From contig NZ_CP039250.1 of the NCBI RefSeq assembly GCF_004795895.1, positions 2,852,001 to 2,916,000 of the forward strand: 64,000 nucleotides of DNA, in the 5' to 3' direction. This stretch comes from Sphingopyxis sp. PAMC25046 (GTDB taxonomy: Bacteria > Pseudomonadota > Alphaproteobacteria > Sphingomonadales > Sphingomonadaceae). The notes beneath the pieces were generated by a model. The model saw nothing but the letters and a program-made list of their open reading frames with translations. It ran no database searches and was not told the origin of the DNA. Made by a program: the position numbers and the translations under genes. Below are positions 37,037 to 45,713 of this stretch, piece by piece; the first letter of the stretch is position 1; every line of letters begins with the position of its first letter.

Positions 37037-38440
37037 ATGACCGACTATTCCGACCTGATCCAGCCCGACAAGGGACAGGATGCCCGCACCATCCATCTCG
37101 TCGACAAAAAGGGTTATGACGAATGGCTGAAAGGCCGCAGCGCTCGCGAACGCGCACATCTGGCGGCGGTTGGTTTCAAACCCGATGCGTTCGTCCACGC
37201 GATCCTGCCCGGCGACGATCCCGAGAAATGGGCGGTGGTCACGACAGTTGCCAAGGTCGACAGCCTGTCGGCCTGGTGTCTCGCGAAGCTGGGGCAGATT
37301 TTGCCCGAGGGCCGCTACCGGCTCGAAGGCCAGCAGCCAGGCAAGGCGCTGTTCGGCTGGATGAGCGCCCAATATCGCTTCGACGCCTATAAATCGAATG
37401 CGCCGGCGAAAGGTCCGCGCGTTCTGCTGACGACCGACGTCGGCGCGATCGCGCCCCTGGTCGCCGAGATGCGTGCGGTTGCGCTCGTCCGCGACCTCGT
37501 CAACACGCCCGCCGCCGACATGGGACCCGCCGCGATCGAGAAAGCCGCCGAGCGCATCGCCAAAGCGCACGGCGGCCAGCTTACCGTCACCAAGGGCGAA
37601 GGCCTCGAACAGGGCTATCCGATGATCCACGCGGTCGGCCGCGCCGCCGCCAAACATCACGCGCCGCGGCTGATCGAGATCGAGTGGGGCAAGGAGGGTC
37701 ATCCGCGCGTCGCGCTCGTCGGCAAGGGGATCAGCTTCGACAGCGGCGGGCTCGACATCAAGCCCGCGGCGGGAATGCGGCTGATGAAGAAGGATATGGG
37801 CGGCGCCGCGCATGTGCTCGCGCTCGCCGAACTGGTGATGGCAAGCGGGCTGCCGGTGCGCCTCCACTGCCTCGTCGCCGCGGCGGAAAATGCGATCTCG
37901 TCCGACGCCTTCCGCCCCGGCGACGTGCTGAAAAGCCGTAAGGGTTTGACGGTCGAGATCGGCAACACCGATGCCGAAGGCCGGCTCGTGCTCGGCGATG
38001 CGCTCGCGAAGGCCGGCGAAGGCAAGCCCGAGCTGATCGTCGATTTCGCGACGCTGACGGGCGCCGCGCGCGTCGCGCTCGGCCCTGACCTGCCGCCGCT
38101 GTTCGCCAACGACGACGATCTGGCCGAGGAGATGCTCGCGGGCGGGATCGAGCGCGACGACCCCTTGTGGCGCATGCCGCTGTGGGATCCCTATGCCGAC
38201 CTGCTCGAAACCGACATCGCCGACCTCGGCAATGCGGGCAGTTCGCCCTTCGCCGGCTCGATCACCGCCGCGCTGTTCCTCAAACGCTTCGTCCCCGAAG
38301 GCACCGCCTGGGCGCATCTCGACACCTTCGCCTGGCGCCCCTCGGCCAAGCCCGGCCGGCCCAAAGGCGGCGCGGCGCTTGGGTTGCGCGCAGCGTGGGC
38401 GATGCTTCAGGCGCGCTACGACCGGCGTGCGAAAAGCTGA
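37037..38440 (+). CDS. Leucyl aminopeptidase family protein (M17)
   Basis: Zinc-dependent cytosolic exopeptidase of 467 residues. The M17 signature NTDAEGRL is near residue 312. The metal ligands lie in LVGKGISFDSGGLD (Lys, Asp), MKKDMGG and NTDAEG. The C-terminal part LETDIADLGNAGSSPFAGSI is also characteristic. The N-terminal domain is shorter and diverged from that of PepA, so DNA-binding roles should not be assumed. It is 85 bases upstream of an NlpC/P60 gene, a pair common in sphingomonads that suggests peptide turnover. Confidence 0.9.
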   Translation: MTDYSDLIQPDKGQDARTIHLVDKKGYDEWLKGRSARERAHLAAVGFKPDAFVHAILPGDDPEKWAVVTTVAKVDSLSAWCLAKLGQILPEGRYRLEGQQPGKALFGWMSAQYRFDAYKSNAPAKGPRVLLTTDVGAIAPLVAEMRAVALVRDLVNTPAADMGPAAIEKAAERIAKAHGGQLTVTKGEGLEQGYPMIHAVGRAAAKHHAPRLIEIEWGKEGHPRVALVGKGISFDSGGLDIKPAAGMRLMKKDMGGAAHVLALAELVMASGLPVRLHCLVAAAENAISSDAFRPGDVLKSRKGLTVEIGNTDAEGRLVLGDALAKAGEGKPELIVDFATLTGAARVALGPDLPPLFANDDDLAEEMLAGGIERDDPLWRMPLWDPYADLLETDIADLGNAGSSPFAGSITAALFLKRFVPEGTAWAHLDTFAWRPSAKPGRPKGGAALGLRAAWAMLQARYDRRAKS

Positions 38441-38525
38441 TCATTCTTGATAATGCAGGCCCTGCTGGTCTAATGGCCCGCGATTGTCCGCGTCCGGCGG
38501 ACCTCGGGTTTCAACAGGACGGCAA

Positions 38526-39470
38526 GTGACAGCAGATAGCGGCGAACATTCAGCGGCAAATCGCGTGCGCATGGGGCGTCCCGGCGCCGTCGGCGCAGGC
38601 CGTGACCGGTTCGGTTTGACCGGAACGTCGCAGGATTTCAATCCGCGCGTCGTCGCGATCCGTCCCGACCTCGCCGATATTGCCGTCGCCGGCACGCATT
38701 TCGCCCCGCACTATGCCGCGCCAATGATGCGCAGCGGCGCTCTGCCGGCCGCGCCCCTGCGGGCTTCGCCGTCGGTCGATGCCGACCAGACGAGCGAATT
38801 GCTGTTCGGCGAAGGCTTTGCCCTGCTCGACCTCACCGGCGGCTGGGCGTGGGGCTATTGCCTCGCCGACCATTATGTCGGCTACCTCGCCGCCGAAGCG
38901 CTGGCCGCGCCGATCGCGCCGACGCACCGCGTCGACATGATCGAAGCGATGCTCCACAGTGCGCCCGATGCCGCGAGCGGAGGCCCCGCCGTGCTGCCGC
39001 GCGGTGCGCTGGTGATGGGCGAAGTCGAGGGCGAATGGCTCGCGACCTCGCACGGCTATCTACCGCTTGCCGCGCTCGCCGACGTGGCGGCGGAGGACCG
39101 CGATCCCGCCGAGCTGGCGGAGCAGATGATCGACGCGCCCTATCTCTGGGGCGGACGCACGGCGAAGGGCATCGATTGCTCGGGCCTCGTCCAGCTCGTG
39201 TGGGGCGCGGCGGGGGTTCAATTGCCGCGCGACAGCGACCTCCAGCTTGCGGCCCTCGGCCCCGACAAGGATGTCGATCCGGCGACGCTCGCACGCGGTG
39301 ACCTCGTCTTCTTTCCCGGCCATGTCGGCATCATGGCCGACGAAAAGAATATCATCCATGCCAGCCGACGATGGATGGCGGTAAAGGCCGAGCCGCTGGC
39401 CGACGTCATCGCGCGTTCGGCCGCGAAGGATCATGATCCGCCGGTGAGCGGATATAAAAGACTGCGATAA
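38526..39470 (+). CDS. NlpC/P60 family cell-wall hydrolase
   Basis: A 314-residue protein with SH3-like regions in the N-terminal half and a C-terminal NlpC/P60 Cys peptidase domain. The catalytic residues are Cys in GIDCSGLVQLVWG (residue about 219), His in FFPGHVGIM and a third polar residue in IIHASRR. There is no signal peptide, so it may act on recycled muropeptides in the cytosol, which fits the M17 peptidase upstream. The GTG at 38526 is preferred, with AGGA upstream; a GTG or ATG further up would include the gap. argC follows after three bases. Confidence 0.85.
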   Translation: MTADSGEHSAANRVRMGRPGAVGAGRDRFGLTGTSQDFNPRVVAIRPDLADIAVAGTHFAPHYAAPMMRSGALPAAPLRASPSVDADQTSELLFGEGFALLDLTGGWAWGYCLADHYVGYLAAEALAAPIAPTHRVDMIEAMLHSAPDAASGGPAVLPRGALVMGEVEGEWLATSHGYLPLAALADVAAEDRDPAELAEQMIDAPYLWGGRTAKGIDCSGLVQLVWGAAGVQLPRDSDLQLAALGPDKDVDPATLARGDLVFFPGHVGIMADEKNIIHASRRWMAVKAEPLADVIARSAAKDHDPPVSGYKRLR

Positions 39471-39473
39471 CAT

Positions 39474-40400
39474 ATGACACAGACGGTTTTCATCGACGGC
39501 GCGGCGGGAACGACGGGCCTCGAAATCGCCGAGCGCCTTGCAGGGCGGAGCGAATTTTCGCTAATCGCGCTGGACGAGGCGCGCCGCAAGGATGCCGCGG
39601 CGCGGCGCGAGGCGCTGAACGACACCGATTTCGTCATCCTCTGCCTGCCCGACGACGCGGCGCGCGACGCGGTGGCGATGATCGGAAACGATCGCACGCG
39701 CGTCATCGACGCATCGACCGCGCATCGGGTCGCGCCGGGCTGGGTCTATGGCTTTCCAGAAGTCAGCGGCCATGACGCCGTCGCGGAGGCGGCGCGCGTG
39801 TCAAACCCCGGCTGCTATTCGACCGGCTTCATCGCGCTCGTCGCGCCGCTAGTGCGCGCGGGCCTGCTTCCCGCCGACTGGCCCTATATCTGCCACGCGG
39901 TCAGCGGCTATTCGGGTGGCGGCAAGGCCTTGATCGAACGGTTCGAACAGGACCGGGACATCGCATGGCGCGGCTATGCGCTGACGCTCGGTCACAAGCA
40001 TGTCCCCGAAATGCAGGCACAGTGCGGCCTGTCGGTCGGCCCGCTTTTCTCGCCCGCCGTAATCCCAGCGCATCGCGGCATGGTCGTCGAGGTGCCGCTG
40101 CCGCTGAACGCGATGCCGACCGCCGCGGCACCCGACGCGTTCCGCGCCGCGCTCGCCGATTTCTACGGCGCGAGCCCCATCGTCGTCATGGGCGCCGCGC
40201 CCGAAAGCGGCGAAATGCTGCTCCGCGCGTCTGACCCCGGCGACGACCGCATTGAATTGTTCGTGCTCGCCAATGCAGACGCCAGCCAGGCGCGGCTCGT
40301 CGCGCGGCTCGACAATCTGGGCAAGGGGGCGAGCGGCGCGTGCGTCCAGAATCTCAACATCATGGCGGGCTTGCCGGAGACCGCGGGCCTGCGGCTGTAA
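39474..40400 (+). CDS. argC: N-acetyl-gamma-glutamyl-phosphate reductase (type 2)
   Basis: Third enzyme of arginine synthesis; NADPH-dependent reduction of N-acetylglutamyl phosphate. The 308-residue length matches the short type 2 ArgC. The Rossmann loop is DGAAGTTGLEIAERL, the active Cys lies in NPGCYSTG (near residue 110) and the HAVSGYSGGGKALIE segment follows. It starts three bases after the NlpC/P60 gene, without a clear ribosome site of its own, so it is probably translated by coupling. The other arg genes are not here. Confidence 0.93.
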   Translation: MTQTVFIDGAAGTTGLEIAERLAGRSEFSLIALDEARRKDAAARREALNDTDFVILCLPDDAARDAVAMIGNDRTRVIDASTAHRVAPGWVYGFPEVSGHDAVAEAARVSNPGCYSTGFIALVAPLVRAGLLPADWPYICHAVSGYSGGGKALIERFEQDRDIAWRGYALTLGHKHVPEMQAQCGLSVGPLFSPAVIPAHRGMVVEVPLPLNAMPTAAAPDAFRAALADFYGASPIVVMGAAPESGEMLLRASDPGDDRIELFVLANADASQARLVARLDNLGKGASGACVQNLNIMAGLPETAGLRL

Positions 40401-40404
40401 AGTC

Positions 40405-40620
40405 CTAGTGCACCGTGTCGAGGACATCCTCGACCGACAAATAGGTGATCAGCCGCTCGATCTGGCGCCAGCGTGCGAAATGGAGATGATTGCCGAGCGC
40501 GCGATATTGCTCGGCGCGCGCGGCAGCCGCGAACCCGGCTTCCTCGCCATGCAGGGTGATCAGCGCATGGGCATCCTCGACCGCGGCGCGATCGGCAAGA
40601 AAGGGGGCTGGCAGGTGCAT
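40405..40620 (-). CDS. Conserved hypothetical small protein
   Basis: A 71-residue protein, helical, with no signal peptide and no motif I can name. The C-terminal half FARWRQIERLITYLSVEDVL looks like a conserved core, and similar small proteins appear in sphingomonad genomes as I recall. The start at 40620 is the only good ATG, but upstream A/G sites are weak. It is convergent with argC, four bases from its stop. Confidence 0.6.
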   Translation of the reverse strand: MHLPAPFLADRAAVEDAHALITLHGEEAGFAAAARAEQYRALGNHLHFARWRQIERLITYLSVEDVLDTVH

Positions 40621-40791
40621 CGGTTCCTGGTCCGTTACTCGAACCCTTCTCCTACGCGCCGCACCTCACCGCGTCGTTCCCAACCGTGATAAACGGGCAG
40701 GTAAGGTTAATCGTAGGGCCTTGCCGGTTAACCCTTCGTCCGCGCGCGCTATCCCTTTGACGCCGCGCGCCGCCCGTGTAGACAAGACACC

Positions 40792-42135
40792 ATGCGCAAG
40801 ATCCTGAGATATGCCGCCCTCACCCTGCTGCTCCTGCTGATCGCCGGCGGCGTCACGCTCTATGTCATGTCGCGGCCCGATGTGGCGCGCTTCTCGACCG
40901 CCGAACTCAGCGGCCGCGTGCCGGTGATGGCGTCGCAGCGCACCGAGACATTTCCTACGATCAATGTGCCCGAGGCGACGAACTGGCCCGCGGGCCAGGC
41001 GCCGCGCGCCGCACAGGGGCTGACGGTTGCGCGCTTTGCCGACGGGCTCGACCATCCGCGCACGATCCTGGTGCTGCCCAATGGCGATGTGCTCGCCGCC
41101 GAATCGCAGAGCCCGCCGCGCAAGGACGGCGGCGTGCAGGGCGCGGTAATGAAGAGCCTGATGGGCAAAGGCGGCGCGGGACGCAAACCGTCGGCAAACC
41201 GCATCACGCTGCTGCGCGACGCCGACGGCGACGGCAAGGCCGAGGTGAAGACCGTCTACATCACCGGTCTCAACTCGCCCTATGGCATGGCGCTGGTGGA
41301 GGGCACGCTCTATGTCGCCAACACCGACGCGCTGCTCGCCTTTCCCTATGTCGAGGGTGAGACGAAGATGAGCGGCAAACCGGTGAAAGTCGTCGATCTG
41401 CCCGCGAAGGGCACGAACCGCCACTGGACCAAGAGCCTCGTCGCGGCGCCCAATGGCTGGCTCTATATCGGCGTCGGCGCCGATTCGAACATCGGCGAGG
41501 CAGGCATGAACCGCGAGTTCCGCCGCGCCAGCGTGCTCGAGGTGCGGCCCGAGAATAAATATATGCGCACTTTTGCCGCGGGCATCCGCAACCCCGTCGG
41601 CCTCGCTTTCTACCCCGGTTCCGACCGGCTGTGGACTGTCGTCAACGAACGCGACATGCTCGGCAGCGACCTCGTCCCCGACTATCTGACCGACCTCGAC
41701 GAGGGCGATTTCTATGGCTGGCCCTGGTATTATTGGGGCGGCTTCATCGACCCGCGCGTCGAGCCCGAGGCGGAGGATCGCCGGCAATATGTAAAGCGCC
41801 CCGAATATGGCCTCGGCGCGCACACGGCGCCGCTCGGTTTCACCTTTACCGAAGGTCTCGACCTCGGCGAACGCTGGGCCAACGGCGCGTTGATTGCGCG
41901 CCACGGTTCGTGGAACCGCGAGCCCGTCACGGGCTATGATGTGGTGTTCGTCAAGTTCGGCGCCAACGGCAAGCCGGTCAACGCGCTGCCGGTCACCTTG
42001 CTCGACCAGTTCCTCGGCAAGGATGGCGAGACCACTCGCGGCCGCCCGGCCGACGTCAAGGTCGCAAAGGATGGCAGCGCGCTCGTCGCCGACGACACCG
42101 GCGGCGTGATCTGGCGGGTCGCGAAGGCCGGATAA
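40792..42135 (+). CDS. Sorbosone dehydrogenase family protein (PQQ-type beta-propeller)
   Basis: A 447-residue periplasmic, membrane-anchored protein. A single N-terminal helix (residues about 7-26, LTLLLLLIAGGVTLYVM) is followed by the six-bladed propeller of the glucose/sorbosone dehydrogenase family. Family segments are ADGLDHPRTILVLPNGDVLAAE, ADGDGKAEV, FAAGIRNPVGLAFYP and the C-terminal GRPADVKVAKDGSALVADD. These enzymes use PQQ to oxidise sugars or alcohols; PQQ use is inferred from the family. It is a single gene closed by a terminator. Confidence 0.85.
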   Translation: MRKILRYAALTLLLLLIAGGVTLYVMSRPDVARFSTAELSGRVPVMASQRTETFPTINVPEATNWPAGQAPRAAQGLTVARFADGLDHPRTILVLPNGDVLAAESQSPPRKDGGVQGAVMKSLMGKGGAGRKPSANRITLLRDADGDGKAEVKTVYITGLNSPYGMALVEGTLYVANTDALLAFPYVEGETKMSGKPVKVVDLPAKGTNRHWTKSLVAAPNGWLYIGVGADSNIGEAGMNREFRRASVLEVRPENKYMRTFAAGIRNPVGLAFYPGSDRLWTVVNERDMLGSDLVPDYLTDLDEGDFYGWPWYYWGGFIDPRVEPEAEDRRQYVKRPEYGLGAHTAPLGFTFTEGLDLGERWANGALIARHGSWNREPVTGYDVVFVKFGANGKPVNALPVTLLDQFLGKDGETTRGRPADVKVAKDGSALVADDTGGVIWRVAKAG

Positions 42136-42138
42136 GAA

Positions 42139-42162
42139 AAGGCCCCGCAGTCGCGGGGCCTT
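42139..42162. terminator. Bidirectional terminator (sorbosone dehydrogenase / dnaN)
   Basis: AAGGCCCCGC-AGTC-GCGGGGCCTT forms a strong hairpin with A/T flanks. It lies between two convergent genes. Confidence 0.8.
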
Positions 42163-42187
42163 GTCCGTTTCACGCAATGGCGGGCCG

Positions 42188-43303
42188 TCAGACCCGCATC
42201 GGCATCAGCACATAGAGCGCCGGGCTCTTTTCACTCTCGCGGATCAGCGTAGGCGCGTTGGCGTCGGCAAGGTGAAGTTCGACATTGTCGCCGTCGACCT
42301 GTCCCAAAATGTCGCTGAGGTAGCGGGCGTTGAAGCCGATCTCCATCGCGTCGCTGTCATAACCCGCCGCCAGCTCTTCGGCCGCGGTGCCATTCTCGGG
42401 GCTGGTAACGCTCAGCGTGATACGATCCTTGTCGAGCCCGACCTTGACCGCACGCGTCTTTTCGCTCGCGATCGTCGAAACGCGGTCGACGCCCTGAAAC
42501 AGGCTCTTCGGATCGACCTTGAGCAACTTGTCGTTCGCAGTCGGGATCACGCGGCTGTAATCGGGGAAAGTGCCGTCGATCAGCTTCGAGGTCAGCACGG
42601 CGTGGCCGAGCTGGAAACGGATCTTGCTGGCCGAAAGGCTGATTTCGACATTGCCTTCGGCCTCGTCAAGCAGCTTGCGGATCTCGCCGACGCATTTGCG
42701 CGGCACGATAACGTCGGGCATCGACGCGGCGCCGTCGGGGCGCGTGACGGTATAGCGCGCGAGGCGGTGACCATCGGTCGCCGCGGCCTTGAGCACCGGC
42801 CCCGTCGCATCCTCGGCGACGTGGAAGAATATGCCGTTCAGATAATAGCGCGTTTCCTCGGTCGAGATCGCGAAACGCGTCTTGTCGATGATCTGGATGA
42901 GTTCGGCGACGGGCAGCTCGAAATTGGTCGGCAGGTCGCCTTCGGCAATCACCGGGAAGTCGTCGCGCGGCAGCGTCGGCAGGTTGAAGTTCGACCGGCC
43001 GGCCTTGACCTGCATCTTGCCCTCGGCGGCTGCCAGGCTGACCTCGGCCCCCTCGGGCAGCTTGCGTGCGATTTCGAAGAGCGTGTGCGCCGACACCGTC
43101 GTCGTGCCCGGCGTTTCGACCTTCGCGGCGATCGTTTCGACCACCTGCAGGTCGAGGTCGGTCGCCATCAGCTTCAATTGACCCGACGCGTCGGCTTCGA
43201 TCAGGACATTCGAGAGGATCGGGATCGTGTTGCGCCGTTCGACCACCGACTGGACGTGGCCGAGGCTCTTCAACAACACTGCGCGTTCGATCGTCGCTTT
43301 CAT
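42188..43303 (-). CDS. dnaN: DNA polymerase III subunit beta (sliding clamp)
   Basis: Ring-shaped processivity clamp of the replicase. The 371-residue protein has three clamp repeats. The N-terminus MKATIERAVLLKSLGHVQSV and RRNTIPILSNVLIEA are typical, as is the C-terminal end with ALYVLMPMRV. The frame upstream of 43303 stays open by chance and is rejected. Here dnaN is not beside dnaA or recF; it stands alone, as in many alphaproteobacteria. Confidence 0.95.
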   Translation of the reverse strand: MKATIERAVLLKSLGHVQSVVERRNTIPILSNVLIEADASGQLKLMATDLDLQVVETIAAKVETPGTTTVSAHTLFEIARKLPEGAEVSLAAAEGKMQVKAGRSNFNLPTLPRDDFPVIAEGDLPTNFELPVAELIQIIDKTRFAISTEETRYYLNGIFFHVAEDATGPVLKAAATDGHRLARYTVTRPDGAASMPDVIVPRKCVGEIRKLLDEAEGNVEISLSASKIRFQLGHAVLTSKLIDGTFPDYSRVIPTANDKLLKVDPKSLFQGVDRVSTIASEKTRAVKVGLDKDRITLSVTSPENGTAAEELAAGYDSDAMEIGFNARYLSDILGQVDGDNVELHLADANAPTLIRESEKSPALYVLMPMRV

Positions 43304-43474
43304 TCTAAATCGCCATCCCTGTGCTTTCCGCGGGAAAAGTCCCTGAGGGACAGACCGTCGGAGGCGATTCGCACCCCGATTCTGGCCCCTGAAAATGTCC
43401 ACCTTCCTTAACGCACGCATCGGCGGGCGCAAGCCATGCTTGCAAAGCGGCGGCAATCGCGCGAACGAAGCGCG

Positions 43475-43972
43475 ATGCGGCGGTGGGGCATTCTTTTCCT
43501 GATGGCGATGGCGACGCCCGTCGCGGCGCTCGCCGCGCCGCCCGTTGCGCTGGGCATTTTCGACGGCTGGGGCGCCTTCCGCGATCCCGCCACCCCGCGC
43601 TGTTACGCCCTCGCCGCGCCCGCCGCGACAGTGGGCAGACCGCAGGTAAAGGCCTATGCCAGTGTCGGTTATTGGCCGAAGTCGCGTATCCGCGGCCAAT
43701 TCTATGTCCGCCTGTCGAAAACGCGCGCGCGCGACCGCGAGCTACGCCTGACGATCGGCAGCCGCCGCTTCATCCTGACCGGCAACGGCGCGCACGGCTG
43801 GGCGAGCGACGCGCGCATGGACGCGGCGATTGTCGCCGCGATGCGCTCGGCACCGAGCATGAGCGTCGAGAGCGGCACGCCCGACGGGCGCGCAATCGCC
43901 GACACCTATCGCCTGCGCGGCGCCGCAACGGCGATCGACGCCGCGGCGCTGGGGTGTGCCAGGCTGCGCTGA
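43475..43972 (+). CDS. Conserved hypothetical exported protein
   Basis: A 165-residue protein with a signal peptide (MRRWGILFLMAMATPVAALA, cleaved after AALAA). The mature part resembles the invasion-associated locus B type of small periplasmic protein in layout (WGAFRDPATPRCYALAAP, then strands and a Cys pair, RCYA and LGCARL), but I am not sure of the family. Its substrate and role are unknown. The start at 43475 is set by the signal peptide; the ATG 39 bases upstream adds a basic non-signal stretch. It is divergent from dnaN and convergent with the lysR gene. Confidence 0.7.
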   Translation: MRRWGILFLMAMATPVAALAAPPVALGIFDGWGAFRDPATPRCYALAAPAATVGRPQVKAYASVGYWPKSRIRGQFYVRLSKTRARDRELRLTIGSRRFILTGNGAHGWASDARMDAAIVAAMRSAPSMSVESGTPDGRAIADTYRLRGAATAIDAAALGCARLR

Positions 43973-43978
43973 GGCGAC

Positions 43979-44860
43979 CTAGCCCCGTCCCAGCTTCGCA
44001 AGTTCGGTCGCAAGAAAGTCGAGAACCAGCCGCACCCGCGGAACATGGCGCAGCCGTTCGTGCGTCAGCAGCCACAGCCCCGTACTATCTTCGCTTTTCG
44101 GCGGGAGGCAGCGGATCAGGTCGGCTTCGCGATCGGCGAGGAAGGCTGGCAGGACGGTGAGGCCCATGCCGGCGCGAACCCCGGCGAGCAGGCCCGACGC
44201 CGTGTCATATCGCATCACGACCGACTCCTCGAGCCCATATTGGCGCAGCCAAGCCTGATAGGGTTCCCACACCCCGCCGCCACCGCCGATGAAGGGATGG
44301 GCGGCGAGTTCGTCGCGCGTGTGCGGAATACCATGCCGGTCAGCATAGTCGCGGCTGCAATAGACAGTCCAGGGATTGTCCGCGATGCGCCGCCCGACGA
44401 GGCCCGCGCCGGTCGGCTGCTTGCTGCTGCGGATCGCGATGTCAGCCGCGCCGGCGGCAAGCTCGCGCGGTTCGTCCGAGGTGTCGAGATGGATATGGAT
44501 CGCCGGATGCGCGGCGCGAAGGTCGCGGAGGATCGGCGGCAGGATCGTCACGGCAAAGATTTCCATCGTCGTCAGGCTGACCGTCCCGCCCGCATCGCGC
44601 GACCGCGCGCCCGCCGCCTCGCCGAAGCGGTTGGCGGCATCGCGCACCGCAATCGCGCTCGCCAGCATCGCCTCGCCGACAGGGGTCAGCGCGTAGCCCG
44701 CCTGCCGCCGCTCGAACAGGTTCAGACTTGTCGCCGCCTCCAGCGCCGCGATGCGCCGGGCAACGGTCGTCTGACTGACGCGCAGCGCCTGCGCGGCGGA
44801 CAGGGTGCTGCCCGTTTCCGCCACCGCCAGAAAGGCCTTGAGGTCGTTCCAATCATACAT
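43979..44860 (-). CDS. LysR family transcriptional regulator
   Basis: A 293-residue LysR-type regulator. The N-terminal helix-turn-helix is WNDLKAFLAVAETGSTLSAA and VSQTTVARRIAALE (residues about 3-40), followed by a linker helix and the effector-binding domain starting GGTVSLTTMEIFAVTILPPI. The effector is unknown. Just upstream is a perfect palindrome with the T-N11-A shape of LysR sites. The divergent gene is a UrcA-family protein 152 bp away, a likely target. Confidence 0.9.
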   Translation of the reverse strand: MYDWNDLKAFLAVAETGSTLSAAQALRVSQTTVARRIAALEAATSLNLFERRQAGYALTPVGEAMLASAIAVRDAANRFGEAAGARSRDAGGTVSLTTMEIFAVTILPPILRDLRAAHPAIHIHLDTSDEPRELAAGAADIAIRSSKQPTGAGLVGRRIADNPWTVYCSRDYADRHGIPHTRDELAAHPFIGGGGGVWEPYQAWLRQYGLEESVVMRYDTASGLLAGVRAGMGLTVLPAFLADREADLIRCLPPKSEDSTGLWLLTHERLRHVPRVRLVLDFLATELAKLGRG

Positions 44861-44892
44861 GACGCCTTGTGCGTCATAATCGCCCCGGCCTC

Positions 44893-44912
44893 ATTCTGCA
44901 ATTTTGCAGAAT
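44893..44912. promoter_or_regulatory. LysR-type palindromic site
   Basis: ATTCTGCAA-TT-TTGCAGAAT is a perfect inverted repeat with 9-bp arms. It is 33-52 bases upstream of the lysR start and within the divergent region to urcA. It suits autoregulation and divergent control. Confidence 0.65.
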
Positions 44913-45012
44913 GCCTCGGCAACATCGTTGCTCCTTTCACCCCGGACGATCGCTTATTTTTATCTGACCGGCTTCCTCCCCTCCTCCCCGAGCCGGACGA
45001 TGGAGATACAAG

Positions 45013-45342
45013 ATGCAAAAGCTTCTGATCCTCGCCGCCCTCGCTGCCGTATCGACCGGCCAGCCCGTATCGGCGCAAACCGCCCCTGCGAACCCCAGCG
45101 TCGCCGTCGCACATCGCGACCTCGACCTCAGGACCGAGGCCGGCGCCAAGACGCTCGACCGCCGGATCTGGCGCGCCGTCGTCGCGGTGTGCGGCACCGC
45201 CCCCGATTATGACATCGAAGGAAAGAATGAGGTGCGCGAATGCAGGCGCGACACGCGGCGCGTCGCTTCCGCGCAGGCCGATCTCGCAATCGCCGATGCG
45301 TCGCGCGACCAGAACATCCAGGTGAGTTCGATCCGCAAATAA
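45013..45342 (+). CDS. UrcA family protein
   Basis: A 109-residue exported protein with a signal peptide (MQKLLILAALAAVSTGQPVS, cleaved near SAQT). The mature domain is of the UrcA family: VAHRDLDLRTEAGAKTLDRR, then a VVAVCG stretch and a second Cys (ECRRD), likely a disulfide. UrcA proteins are common in sphingomonads and Caulobacter; their function is not known. It is divergent from the lysR gene and possibly regulated by it. A hairpin follows the stop. Confidence 0.85.
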   Translation: MQKLLILAALAAVSTGQPVSAQTAPANPSVAVAHRDLDLRTEAGAKTLDRRIWRAVVAVCGTAPDYDIEGKNEVRECRRDTRRVASAQADLAIADASRDQNIQVSSIRK

Positions 45343-45376
45343 TCTGCGGGCCCTTGTTGCAGGTCCCCGATAGCTG

Positions 45377-45405
45377 GGACGGCGATCCGGGCACGGTCGC
45401 CGTCC
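45377..45405. terminator. Hairpin after urcA (possible terminator without T run)
   Basis: GGACGGCGA and TCGCCGTCC pair perfectly over a 11-base loop. There is no T run after it, so it may be a processing or rho-assisted end. Confidence 0.4.
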
Positions 45406-45482
45406 CGGCGTTCTGTCCAGCTTCCGTATAGCTGCGGCGTGGATACGGCGCGACTGTTTTGGAGTGAGGCGTGGCCTTAAGC

Positions 45483-45614
45483 TCCTCCCTATCGCGAAGC
45501 GATGGGGAGGTGGCAGCGCGAAGCGTTGACGGAGGGCTTATGACTCGACGTCTCTGCCCCTCCACCACCGCTTCGCGGCGGTTCCCCTCCCCACGGCTTC
45601 GCCGCAGGGAGGAT
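45483..45614. repeat. Dispersed repeat, family B, copy 1
   Basis: A 132-bp element with termini TCCTCCCT and AGGGAGGA that are inverted repeats. Inside it are GGGGAGG ... CCTCCCC and the block CCCCTCCACCACCGCTTCGC. It matches 59701-59834 over nearly its whole length. It is intergenic and codes for nothing, in the manner of a MITE or large REP element. Confidence 0.85.
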
Positions 45615-45667
45615 TGAGCGTCCACTACCGGTCGAAACCGGACTGTGCGGATCGCCGAGAAACCCGC

Positions 45668-45713
45668 TTGACTCAAAATCGCTTGTGTCCGATATTTCTG
45701 TTATGACAGAAAT
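45668..45713 (+). promoter_or_regulatory. Promoter with operator over the start codon (gbsR-type gene)
   Basis: TTGACT (45668-45673), a 17-bp spacer and GATATT (45691-45696) form a promoter whose start site should fall at about 45703, the A of the ATG. The palindrome ATTTCTGT-TATG-ACAGAAAT (45694-45713) spans the -10 and the start codon. This fits a leaderless, autorepressed mRNA. Confidence 0.7.

Larger units (their letters stand above)
45343..45702. other. Intergenic region urcA / gbsR
   Basis: This 360-bp stretch holds no gene. It contains a hairpin (45377-45405), a family B repeat (45483-45614) and the promoter and operator of the following gene (45668-45713). Confidence 0.7.

Noticed and set aside
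38441..38525. tRNA-like elements (GGTCTAATGG and GGGTTTCAAC)
   Set aside because: No acceptor stem or anticodon arm can be formed; the stretch is the gap between two coding genes.
45685..45702. GTG start for the gbsR-type gene
   Set aside because: The GTG lies inside the predicted -35/-10 spacer, so it would not be transcribed from that promoter.
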